DNA of 14,379 bases, from positions 1 to 14,379 of the forward strand of contig JBDTCS010000125.1 of the NCBI GenBank assembly GCA_039923455.1, in the 5' to 3' direction. The notes under the pieces were generated by a model. The model had not been told where the DNA came from, ran no database searches, and was given only the letters and a program-made list of their open reading frames with translations. Every line of letters begins with the position of its first letter. Position 1 is the first letter of the stretch. Below are positions 8,275 through 14,379 of this stretch, in pieces. The position numbers were made by a program, and so were the translations under genes. The DNA comes from JBDTCS01 sp039923455. GTDB lineage: Bacteria; Bacteroidota; Ignavibacteria; Palsa-1295.

Positions 8275-8301
8275 TGTGAGAATCCGTTAAGATTTCTCAC
8301 A
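8275..8301. repeat. Inverted repeat in the dps-lipoprotein intergenic gap
   Basis: TGTGAGAA and TTCTCACA form a perfect 8-bp stem around an 11-nt loop. It lies 18 nt from the dps terminator hairpin and 180 nt upstream of the lipoprotein start. A spaced palindrome of this size could be an operator for a dimeric regulator or a second RNA hairpin. There is no T-tract on either side, so it is not an obvious terminator. Confidence 0.4.
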
Positions 8302-8318
8302 CGGAAACCGAAATTTAT

Positions 8319-8338
8319 TACGCTTTTTACAAAGCGTA
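8319..8338 (-). terminator. Terminator-like hairpin after dps
   Basis: A perfect 8-bp stem (TACGCTTT with AAAGCGTA) and a 4-nt loop start 10 nt after the dps stop codon on the minus strand. AT-rich sequence (ATAAATTT) follows in the direction of transcription. Position and shape fit an intrinsic terminator, although the U-tract is imperfect. Confidence 0.6.
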
Positions 8339-8347
8339 TGAGTCAGC

Positions 8348-8830
8348 TTAGGACTTCGCCTGCAACTGTGCTTCGACGAACCAGAGCCACTTATCGAGGC
8401 CGCGAGAAATCTCGGTCAGAATATCTGTCGTATCGGCGTCATGTAATTTGTCCGATTGATCGATCCCTTTGCGAACATGTTTACCGCAGGCTGCGATCGA
8501 AGAAGATAAGGCGTTGACGTGATCGACACCGTTCGCAATGTTCATCGGATATTTTGGCAAGGAGCTGCGCTTCTCGATCGCACGCAGTGTGCCCTCGGCA
8601 ATTCCGCCCAACTGAACGATGCGCTCGGCAACGAGATCGACATATTCTGCTGCCGCAGTGACGATCTTATCGAAGAGCTCATGCAAGGCAATGAAATCGG
8701 GTCCCTTCACATTCCAATGTGCTTGCTTCGATTGCAACTGCAAATCAATGCAAGCTGCAAGGAGTTCATTCAGGTGCGCGCAAGCCTTTGTTCGGGTGGC
8801 GAGTGGTAGGTCGTTCTTAGTTTTGTACAT
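8348..8830 (-). CDS. dps: Dps family DNA-binding ferritin-like protein
   Basis: A 160-residue Dps protein: family members form dodecameric cages that oxidise Fe(II) with hydrogen peroxide, store iron and protect DNA during starvation or oxidative stress. The intersubunit ferroxidase site is complete: H38 in QAHWNVKGPDF, H50, D54, D65 and E69, with exactly the spacings of E. coli Dps H51, H63, D67, D78 and E82. The N-terminal tail is short (MYKTKNDLPL) with only two lysines, so DNA binding through a lysine-rich tail is uncertain and the protein may mainly store iron. Length matches the family. It lies 63 nt downstream of the YjdI-like Fe-S gene on the same strand and is followed by a hairpin terminator. 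I see no Shine-Dalgarno sequence in front of the ATG at 8830. Regulation by a peroxide sensor is plausible but no operator was identified. Confidence 0.95.
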   Translation of the reverse strand: MYKTKNDLPLATRTKACAHLNELLAACIDLQLQSKQAHWNVKGPDFIALHELFDKIVTAAAEYVDLVAERIVQLGGIAEGTLRAIEKRSSLPKYPMNIANGVDHVNALSSSIAACGKHVRKGIDQSDKLHDADTTDILTEISRGLDKWLWFVEAQLQAKS

Positions 8831-8893
8831 AAGTGGAAATGAATAAGTTATTGGTTAATACAAATCGTACTTTCGTTGTGCGTAGGCAAACCG

Positions 8894-9136
8894 CTATTCT
8901 GACTTTGGCATCTCACTATCTTCGCGCATCACATAAGATAATGCACCTGATGGACAGCGTTCTACCTGATTGCGGATCGCATCGGTCGTTGCTGCTTGGA
9001 TGTCTACCCAAGGAATCCGCGTTCGATCGAAGACTCCCGGAAGCCCACGCAAGCAAATTCCTGTATGCGCGCATAGCAACGGCTGCCAAATCACGGTGAT
9101 CTCACCGTTTGAATACGTGTGTCGGTTCTTTTCCAA
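8894..9136 (-). CDS. YjdI-like divergent 4Fe-4S cluster protein (Fer4_19 family)
   Basis: An 80-residue cytoplasmic protein matching the divergent mono-cluster ferredoxin family Fer4_19 (E. coli YjdI type). Key features: YSNGEITVIW (8-17), LCAHTGIC (21-28), GLPGVFD (31-37), IPWVDI (41-46) and CPSGALSY (61-68). Cysteines C22, C28 and C61, with H24, are the likely cluster ligands; only three cysteines are present in total. Physiological partners are unknown, but the family is predicted to transfer electrons. The frame has no ATG upstream; TTG at 9136 gives an eight-residue lead before the conserved YSNGE, matching the usual family N-terminus, so I favour TTG. It precedes dps on the same strand by 63 nt, so the two may be co-transcribed in an iron/redox response. 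That link is inferred from adjacency only. Confidence 0.85.
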   Translation of the reverse strand: MEKNRHTYSNGEITVIWQPLLCAHTGICLRGLPGVFDRTRIPWVDIQAATTDAIRNQVERCPSGALSYVMREDSEMPKSE

Positions 9137-9339
9137 ATTAATCGGCGAATGTGTTCTCAGTTCCGAATAATAAATAACAGTTAGAAATAGGCTTAGTTCG
9201 GTCTACAAAACCCGCAAGCACGCTCCTTCCAATCTGAGCGTAACTGCCGTCAATCGGACACCTAGTGCACCACCGTATCGCTGCAACTTTCAGATCACAA
9301 AGGGGTTTCCACTATTACGATACAAATTGAGTCAAAACT

Positions 9340-9756
9340 ATGTCGCACAGATTACACTTATTCGCAGCAACGCTCGTTGCAATTTCATTCGCGGCCTGCT
9401 CCGTGACCGATTCGGCGGTCATCCCCGAAAAGCCAACCTGTAAATTTCAATCGGTCAGAATGCATACGGATACGCTGAAAGCGAGTGCATTGCCGAGCGA
9501 TACCAACGTCGCGTATGAGTATTCCACGAACGATGTTCCGATGGATTCCTTGCTTGTCGCCCTATGTAATAATGGCTTCGCGATCAAAGAAGGATGGATC
9601 ACGCCGCCGGTTGTGTATCTCTGCAAGGATGCGCGTGGACCCCGCCCTGTGGTCGTTCTAGATTCGCCCGATGTTCGAATGCAAGCCCTCGGATTCACAC
9701 GGGGACTCGGTAGATTTCTTTGCGGGACGGAGGTTATTCGGTACACGCAGGAATGA
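9340..9756 (+). CDS. Putative cysteine-containing lipoprotein of unknown function
   Basis: A 138-residue predicted lipoprotein I cannot assign to a family. The N-terminus MSHRLHLFAATLVAISFAAC is a lipoprotein signal with lipobox FAAC, so C20 would be lipidated. The mature part, about 118 residues, has four more cysteines (C34, C76, C95, C128), enough for two disulfides in the periplasm or on the cell surface. It has no transmembrane helix and no recognisable enzymatic motif. The segment PPVVYLCKDARG followed by RPVVVLDSP suggests beta strands. It is transcribed divergently from the YjdI-like gene across a 203-nt region and faces the VOC gene convergently. The ATG at 9340 is the only start that includes the complete signal peptide. 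Real-gene evidence is the signal peptide and codon pattern; conservation is unchecked. Confidence 0.65.
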   Translation: MSHRLHLFAATLVAISFAACSVTDSAVIPEKPTCKFQSVRMHTDTLKASALPSDTNVAYEYSTNDVPMDSLLVALCNNGFAIKEGWITPPVVYLCKDARGPRPVVVLDSPDVRMQALGFTRGLGRFLCGTEVIRYTQE

Positions 9757-9776
9757 TTGAATTTCTGTCATTAAAT

Positions 9777-9819
9777 ATCCCCTCCTCCACCGCGACCTAC
9801 TAATGCAGGGAGAGGAGAT
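9777..9819. repeat. Imperfect inverted repeat between convergent genes
   Basis: ATCCCCTCCTCC and GGGAGAGGAGAT form a 12-bp stem with two mismatches and one G-T wobble around a 19-nt loop, 20 nt after the lipoprotein stop. It resembles pyrimidine/purine-rich intergenic hairpins that act as transcript-end structures or dispersed repeats. No T-tract follows, and only one copy is visible here. Confidence 0.35.
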
Positions 9820-9978
9820 CTCCACCAATTGTGGAAAAAATATTCCCTCAGAATTAGCGCAACACGGCACCTCAAAAGTTTTTTTGAAACACGCACCGTG
9901 AGTTACTCGTTTAAAGAAAAACCAGACCACAAAACACTCAAAAATCACCTCTCTCGAAAGCGATTTGCCGACAATGTT

Positions 9979-10407
9979 TCAGCTCTTCGACATTCGCTTT
10001 GCGATCTCCTCCATGGAGACATCTGCGATGTGCGTCCCGATCCACCATTTGTTTCCTTCGGCATCCACTACACCGGTAGTTCTATCGCCATAGAATTGAT
10101 CGGCAGGCTCCATGATCGAAGTTGCTCCGGCTGCAAGTGCTTGGTGATAGAGCTTATCCGTGTCGGGCACATAGAGATATAGCCCGCAGGGCATCGCAGG
10201 AAAACCTTCCATCGCTTCGCCCATCATCAGCATCGAATCACCGATCTTGAGTCCAGCGTGCATGATCTTTCCCGCAGGATTTTTAGAAACATGGTCGACC
10301 GCTGCGTCAAAAGCCTTCTGGATGAATTCGATCGTGGTCATTGCGTCATTCACGATCAGATATGGAGTGACGGTGTGGTAGCCTTTCGGAATGGGGTTAA
10401 CTGACAT
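9979..10407 (-). CDS. VOC superfamily (PhnB-like glyoxalase/bleomycin-resistance fold) protein
   Basis: A 142-residue cytoplasmic protein of the vicinal oxygen chelate superfamily, PhnB-like branch. Visible hallmarks: HTVTPYLIVNDAMTTIEFI (11-29) as the first beta-alpha unit, KIMHAGLKIGDSMLMMGE (47-64), and EPADQFYGDRTTGVVDAEGN (100-119) followed by KWWIGTH, the signature of this branch. The two-module fold normally forms a dimer. Members range from metal-dependent enzymes to antibiotic-binding proteins, and pipelines often label this branch PhnB or 3-demethylubiquinone methyltransferase without proof. H11, H50 and E64 or E100 could bind metal. No phn or resistance genes are nearby, so the substrate is unknown. 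ATG at 10407 gives the usual family N-terminus. It converges with the lipoprotein at 9340-9756 and diverges from the T9SS cargo gene. Confidence 0.9.
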   Translation of the reverse strand: MSVNPIPKGYHTVTPYLIVNDAMTTIEFIQKAFDAAVDHVSKNPAGKIMHAGLKIGDSMLMMGEAMEGFPAMPCGLYLYVPDTDKLYHQALAAGATSIMEPADQFYGDRTTGVVDAEGNKWWIGTHIADVSMEEIAKRMSKS

Positions 10408-10787
10408 GATCTTCTAAGATTTTCAAGTGTAAGAAATTGCTTGGTGCGACAGGCAAATCCCTTCGATTTAGGTGCCTATCAACGATTCTTTCATATATAC
10501 AAACTCCAAGTCCAAACCAAGAATCGCTTTCGAAAAATATTCCGAATCGAGGTGTAACTTATTCAGGTTTTATGGATTATATTGAGTAGCAACTTGAGTT
10601 GTGGATCGACGGCCGGACTCCTGAACCGGCCAACATTCGGAGACGATGCTCGTGGCCATTTCTGCTCGCTGAAGAAAATATTGGTCTCGTGTGTTCATGC
10701 AAGCAGTGCGAGGTCGCTCGCATAACCGATAGAGTCTTGCTGTCTTTGCATTCGCTTCGTTCGCATTTCTATGTTTCGCCAGAAATT
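10408..10787. other. 380-nt gene-free divergent region upstream of the T9SS cargo gene
   Basis: No supported gene lies here. The frame of the downstream gene is open back to a TTG at 10599, but those codons encode a charged, cysteine-bearing stretch unlike an exported N-terminus, and a good signal peptide begins at 10788, so I treat it as noncoding leader. It should carry promoters for both the VOC gene (minus) and the cargo genes (plus). I see a lone -10-like TATATT at 10578-10583 without a -35 match, and a TTTG (10745-10748) 21 nt before TATGTTTC (10770-10777) that nearly fits the Bacteroidota-type promoter but sits only 10 nt before the start codon. Neither is convincing. Confidence 0.5.
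10611..10631. repeat. GC-rich inverted repeat in the cargo-gene leader
   Basis: GGCCGG and CCGGCC form a 6-bp all-GC stem around a 9-nt loop, about 157 nt before the cargo gene start. It has no U-tract. It may be an mRNA leader hairpin or a regulator site. Confidence 0.35.
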
Positions 10788-12998
10788 ATGAAATTCAGAT
10801 TCTTCTTTCTCGTTACGATGCTTTGCGTTTTCTCAAATGTCCGTGCAGGTGTGCCGGATTGGCGAGCGCTCACGATCCCAACTGGCGTCCTCACAAATCA
10901 GAAGGCTCCTTATTTTCTGAATGCGAATGTAGGTTTTGTTTTCAGTCCGGGACTCTTATTTTATGGGTCGATGAGTCAATCACGTCTGCCTGCGAATTTA
11001 TTGCGAACGAACGATGGCGGACAAACTTGGACGCACATTCCTTTTTTTGAAACACTCGGGTGTGGATTCACGCAGATCTATTTTGTCAATCTTGCTCACG
11101 GATTTATTTCCGCCTATGCGTTTAACACAACCGATCCAAATCTTGCCACTGGCGGAATCTACGAAACGGTCGACTCTGGATTTACGTGGAAGCGCATTAC
11201 ACCAAAAGGGTTAAGCTTTCGATCGGTCTATGCGGTCGAGAATGAATTCAGTGCGACGTGCAGAATTTTTGGAGTAACATATGACGCCGCAGTGTATAGA
11301 ACAGGTAGTTTGTACGCATCGAATGATGGTGGCTCCGCATGGAACACAGTGCCCGCGCCGACCGGTATCGACATGTCGGGTGCTCCATATTATTTCCATG
11401 TGACCGGAAATCGCGACGGCATTGTGACAGTCGTTGGTAGAGACGCAATTTCGACGGCCTATTTGCAATACTCGACCGATGCAGGCGACACCTGGAAAAC
11501 TTCAAGGCTTGAGCTTAGTTACGCCTACGACATGATGGGAATATTTTCCTTTGCGCATGGGACCGATATTCTTCGTGAATCCGTACCGTTCGTCGATCGA
11601 CAAGCAGACACATATAGCTTCATGCGCTCGCTAAATCTGTTCACGAGTTTTGATACCTCGCTGCTACATAAAGAAATGGGAGGTTGGATCTTTGGGACCT
11701 CGTGTGTGCAGTACATCTGTAGCGCGAGCAGTTCAAATCCTGGGCTCGGGTTTCTTCGTTCAAAAGATCGCGGCACGAGTTGGGCACTCGTTGGCGGAAT
11801 AAATTTTATCGAACTGGATGATCAAGATTTCCAAAACGTTTCGGTCGTCGGATATGGTGCTATAGTTTACGCTTGCGACGTCCAACGCCGAGTGCAAAAA
11901 AGTAGCACCGGTGGCGACGGCACACTTAGTGCGGCAGCCCTCGCACCAAAGATATTGATCGGGCACTCGATCGATAAAGGCGACTCAACCACGATGCCGC
12001 TTCAGCAATGCGATTCGGCGAGTTTGCGATTCGCGTATCAAAACCTGGCATGTAGCTTTACACACTTGTCCTCGCTTCGCATCGACGGACTTGATCCGGC
12101 GGAATATTCCGTTTCACATATCTGGAAACATCCGAACTATTCGCTGCCCGATACAACAATCGTTGCTATCATGCCATCGCGTTCCGGCAGTCGCGCACTC
12201 ACTGTGCATGCACAATTTACCGACGATGAATATCAGACCATCGATACAAGTTTTAGCTTTACGCTGAATGTATCGCCGATCGCGGGCGTGCAGATGGGCA
12301 TGTATCTAAAGCCGGCGTCGCTTACCGCGAAAGCGGGTGAGGATATCCAGATACCCCTTTACGTCAATACTTCTGGACCATTTGTACTGGCTCCTTCTGT
12401 GATAGGCCTAACGTATGCAATGAACACGGAGATGTTTTCGGAGCTTACCTTTGTGCCGGCGATAGCAGCAATCACTTGTTCGAGCGTTACGATCACGCCG
12501 AAGCAATTTGCGCTCACGATCACATCAAGCACGAATTTGAATTTGAATGGCGAGAGTCTTCTGGGTTGGTTGCATGCCAAAGTTGTGTTAACCGATTCTT
12601 CGAGGACGAACGTCACACTTCCGGATGTAACGATCGGTAGTTCGAACGCTCACTGCCTCCTTCAACTTCTTGCACAAGACACAGTCTCGATCTCGCGTAT
12701 TCCCGAGTGTGGTGATACAACGTTGCTTCGATTTATGCATGGCATTCCACCGAACAGCATTGTGAGTGTTCAACCAAATCCGGCAACGACAACTTTGCAT
12801 GTGGTTTTGTCAGCCAACACAAACCAACTTTCCGCGTATGAATTATTCGATCAGCTTGGTGTCGCACGGTTACGCGGGGCAACCAAGGGCGAATCTTTCG
12901 AGTTGGGATTGGAGTCGGTACCGAACGGGACGTACTACCTTCGAGTAACGAGCCCACTCGGCGCATCAAGTTCTGTGCGTGTCATCGTGGCGAGGTAA
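10788..12998 (+). CDS. T9SS-secreted Asp-box beta-propeller protein with cohesin-like domain
   Basis: A 736-residue exported protein. The signal peptide is about residues 1-20 (cleavage after VRA). Residues about 23-370 hold five Asp-box/BNR repeats: RTNDGGQTW (73-81), ETVDSGFTW (126-134), ASNDGGSAW (177-185), YSTDAGDTW (228-236) and RSKDRGTSW (324-332), the pattern of sialidase/Vps10/YCF48-like propellers. Residues about 500-625 look like a cohesin-like beta-sandwich (MYLKPASLTAKAGEDIQIPL, 505-524). Residues about 655-736 match a T9SS type A sorting domain, with SVQPNPATTTLHV (659-671), a central DQLG and VPNGTYYLRV (711-720), so it should cross the outer membrane by type IX secretion and be released or anchored. 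No catalytic residues of a sialidase are evident, so binding or structural roles are likelier. The gene is followed after 35 nt by a paralogue. The function is unknown. Confidence 0.88.
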   Translation: MKFRFFFLVTMLCVFSNVRAGVPDWRALTIPTGVLTNQKAPYFLNANVGFVFSPGLLFYGSMSQSRLPANLLRTNDGGQTWTHIPFFETLGCGFTQIYFVNLAHGFISAYAFNTTDPNLATGGIYETVDSGFTWKRITPKGLSFRSVYAVENEFSATCRIFGVTYDAAVYRTGSLYASNDGGSAWNTVPAPTGIDMSGAPYYFHVTGNRDGIVTVVGRDAISTAYLQYSTDAGDTWKTSRLELSYAYDMMGIFSFAHGTDILRESVPFVDRQADTYSFMRSLNLFTSFDTSLLHKEMGGWIFGTSCVQYICSASSSNPGLGFLRSKDRGTSWALVGGINFIELDDQDFQNVSVVGYGAIVYACDVQRRVQKSSTGGDGTLSAAALAPKILIGHSIDKGDSTTMPLQQCDSASLRFAYQNLACSFTHLSSLRIDGLDPAEYSVSHIWKHPNYSLPDTTIVAIMPSRSGSRALTVHAQFTDDEYQTIDTSFSFTLNVSPIAGVQMGMYLKPASLTAKAGEDIQIPLYVNTSGPFVLAPSVIGLTYAMNTEMFSELTFVPAIAAITCSSVTITPKQFALTITSSTNLNLNGESLLGWLHAKVVLTDSSRTNVTLPDVTIGSSNAHCLLQLLAQDTVSISRIPECGDTTLLRFMHGIPPNSIVSVQPNPATTTLHVVLSANTNQLSAYELFDQLGVARLRGATKGESFELGLESVPNGTYYLRVTSPLGASSSVRVIVAR

Positions 12999-13033
12999 TC
13001 CTATTATGTAACATTAGAAAAATAATTTGCTTC

Positions 13034-14379
13034 ATGCGGATCGTCCGTAGGTCACTTCTCCTCTCGCTTCTCCTTTTCGTGCTTTCTTATGGCTCCGAGG
13101 ATACTCGTGCATCAAATCCAAATTGGAAGCAAGTGGCATACCCTGGCGATATAACATATCCGAATTACCCTGAGCCCTATTTTCTCAATCCCAATTTGGG
13201 ATTCAAGTTCATTCCCGGAATAATTTTTAATGGACAGGATCTCGGACTCTCTAATGCACAGTCCAATCTCTATCGCACGACAGATGGCGGTGTGACTTGG
13301 ACGAGCATTGATTATTTTACAACGCTAAATTGCGCCATCGCGCAAATGTATTTTGTAAGTGCAAATCACGGTTATATCGCAGCAACCTTGCGCAGCAATT
13401 TCGATACGACGGCTGCCGCAGGTGGGATCTATGAAACACTCGATACCGGAGCAACGTGGCGAAAGATTTCGCCAAAGCGCATTTCGTTTGGCTCGGTGTA
13501 TGCGGTAGATAATTTGGTTTATGCAACTGCAATCGATCCGCATACAACATCCTATCCAGCATTCGATAGCGCCCTCATGTTCACCGCCGATGATGGTAAG
13601 ACGTGGAACAGCGTTACGAAAATTGCTGGTCTCGTGATGGGACGGACGCAGCAGTTTTCCTTTGTGACCGGTAACAAAGACTATCTGATAGCGGCAGTGT
13701 ATTTCGATGCGATTGAAAATTCAACGCTTGTTTATTCCACCGATCAAGGTCAAACATGGCTTTCGACAACGCTCGATCCGACAAGCGATCTGAATATGAT
13801 GAGCCTGTTTTGTGTGCCGCACAGTCAGGATATTATTCGAGAGTATGTGCCGTGGTGGAATCGCAACGATGACACGTACTCGTTTCTGCGAAGTTCAAAA
13901 TATTTTAGTGCGTCCGACACTGTAATCTCGCACAAGGAAATTGGCGGATGGATGGCGGGCACATCGTGCGTGCAATATGTATCCAGCGCTAGCGATTATC
14001 TCCCTGGTGCCGGAGTCTTGCGCTCCGTCGCTCCTGACCCGAATTGGTATCACTACGATGGTCCGAGCTTCGATGAACTCGATGATCAGGATTTTCAGAA
14101 TCTTTCGGTGGTTGGTTATGGAGCAGTCGTTTATGCCGGCGATTTGAATTTGAGTATGTGGAAGACGATCAATGGTGGAGATGGCACGCTCTCGGTCAAG
14201 TCACTTGCGCCTGCGGTACAGCTATCCATCTTTCCGAGTCACACAAGCGGTGACACGCTGCTTATTCCACAATGTGATTCGCTGATGCTTCAGTTGCAAA
14301 TGCAAAATCTTTCTTGCAGTCTTACGCATCTTACGAAACTTGAGATCGAAGGCCTGAACGGAAACGAATATTGGGTTAC
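13034..14379 (+). CDS. Paralogous secreted Asp-box beta-propeller protein (3' end cut by window edge)
   Basis: An open frame from ATG 13034 with no stop to the window end, 448 codons visible. The signal peptide starts MRIVRRSLLLSLLLFVLS and is probably cleaved by about residue 26. Asp boxes: RTTDGGVTW (81-89), ETLDTGATW (134-142), FTADDGKTW (183-191) and YSTDQGQTW (234-242); a fifth is degenerate (RSVAPDPNW, 330-338). It aligns along its whole visible length with the preceding gene. Shared blocks include PYFLNxNxGF, GTSCVQY (309-315), ELDDQDFQNLSVVGYGA (348-364) and GGDGTLS (381-387), and cysteines C100, C312, C414 and C428 match C92, C306, C408 and C422 of the neighbour. By that homology the missing part should carry the cohesin-like and T9SS sorting domains. 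The 35-nt gap without a terminator suggests co-transcription. It has an A-rich leader and no Shine-Dalgarno sequence. Confidence 0.88.
   Translation, partial: MRIVRRSLLLSLLLFVLSYGSEDTRASNPNWKQVAYPGDITYPNYPEPYFLNPNLGFKFIPGIIFNGQDLGLSNAQSNLYRTTDGGVTWTSIDYFTTLNCAIAQMYFVSANHGYIAATLRSNFDTTAAAGGIYETLDTGATWRKISPKRISFGSVYAVDNLVYATAIDPHTTSYPAFDSALMFTADDGKTWNSVTKIAGLVMGRTQQFSFVTGNKDYLIAAVYFDAIENSTLVYSTDQGQTWLSTTLDPTSDLNMMSLFCVPHSQDIIREYVPWWNRNDDTYSFLRSSKYFSASDTVISHKEIGGWMAGTSCVQYVSSASDYLPGAGVLRSVAPDPNWYHYDGPSFDELDDQDFQNLSVVGYGAVVYAGDLNLSMWKTINGGDGTLSVKSLAPAVQLSIFPSHTSGDTLLIPQCDSLMLQLQMQNLSCSLTHLTKLEIEGLNGNEYWV

Noticed and set aside
9811..9820. GGAGATCTCC palindrome near 9814-9823 as an operator
   Set aside because: A single short palindrome between two gene ends, with no promoter beside it; more likely part of the intergenic repeat region.
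10745..10777. TTTG-N21-TATGTTTC as a Bacteroidota-type promoter
   Set aside because: It matches seven of eight -7 positions but would start transcription almost at the ATG; the TTCGC-rich surroundings make a chance match likely.
10599..10787. Upstream extension of the T9SS cargo gene from a TTG start
   Set aside because: It would bury the obvious signal peptide starting at 10788 behind 63 charged residues, and no ribosome-binding site precedes the TTG.
10788..12998. Calling the Asp-box protein a sialidase
   Set aside because: Asp boxes alone do not make a sialidase; the arginine triad and catalytic Tyr/Glu pattern are not evident.
1..14379. CRISPR arrays, tRNA/rRNA genes, transposases, prophage or toxin-antitoxin genes
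   Set aside because: No regularly spaced direct repeats, cloverleaf-like segments, or proteins with transposase, integrase or toxin motifs were seen on either strand.

Overview
The window looks like a chromosomal piece from a member of the Bacteroidota/Chlorobiota (FCB) assemblage. The main clue is a secreted protein at 10788-12998 that ends in a type IX secretion (T9SS) sorting domain, a system essentially confined to that group. Balanced base composition, Asp-box propellers combined with a cohesin-like domain, and mostly weak Shine-Dalgarno sequences fit lineages near Ignavibacteria or 'Candidatus Kapabacteria'. That finer placement is an inference.

Region 1 (1-5055, minus strand) is a compact gene run read right to left: a GH57 alpha-glucan hydrolase/transferase, a three-POTRA Omp85 outer-membrane protein, ribonuclease HII (rnhB) and a YraN/UPF0102 protein cut by the left window edge. 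Gaps are 11 nt, 26 nt and a 1-nt TAATG overlap, so the four are probably co-transcribed. rnhB-yraN is a familiar housekeeping pair. The GH57 and Omp85 partners are less standard.

Region 2 (5056-7430, minus strand) is an independent unit: an EF-G-2-type translational GTPase with a good sigma70-like promoter (TTGATT, 17 nt, TATAAT), an approximately 85-nt leader with an inverted repeat, a GGAGG ribosome-binding site, and a 10-bp GC-rich terminator hairpin after the stop.

Region 3 (7525-10407) holds small accessory genes: a lipoprotein (minus), a Dps ferritin-like protein with a complete ferroxidase site (minus) followed by a hairpin terminator, a YjdI-like small Fe-S protein (minus, TTG start), a divergent cysteine-containing lipoprotein (plus), and a PhnB-like VOC protein (minus). 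Dps and the Fe-S protein suggest an iron/redox theme, but nothing proves co-regulation.

Region 4 (10408-14379, plus strand) starts with a 380-nt gene-free leader and then has two tandem paralogous secreted proteins 35 nt apart. Each has a signal peptide and an N-terminal Asp-box (BNR) beta-propeller with shared cysteines. The first also has a cohesin-like domain and the T9SS C-terminal domain; the second runs off the right edge.

No tRNA, rRNA, CRISPR array, transposon or prophage gene was seen. The most unusual items are the paralogous T9SS cargo pair, the EF-G-2 protein with altered GTPase motifs, and the GH57-Omp85-rnhB-yraN gene run. None amounts to a clearly new defence or mobile system.
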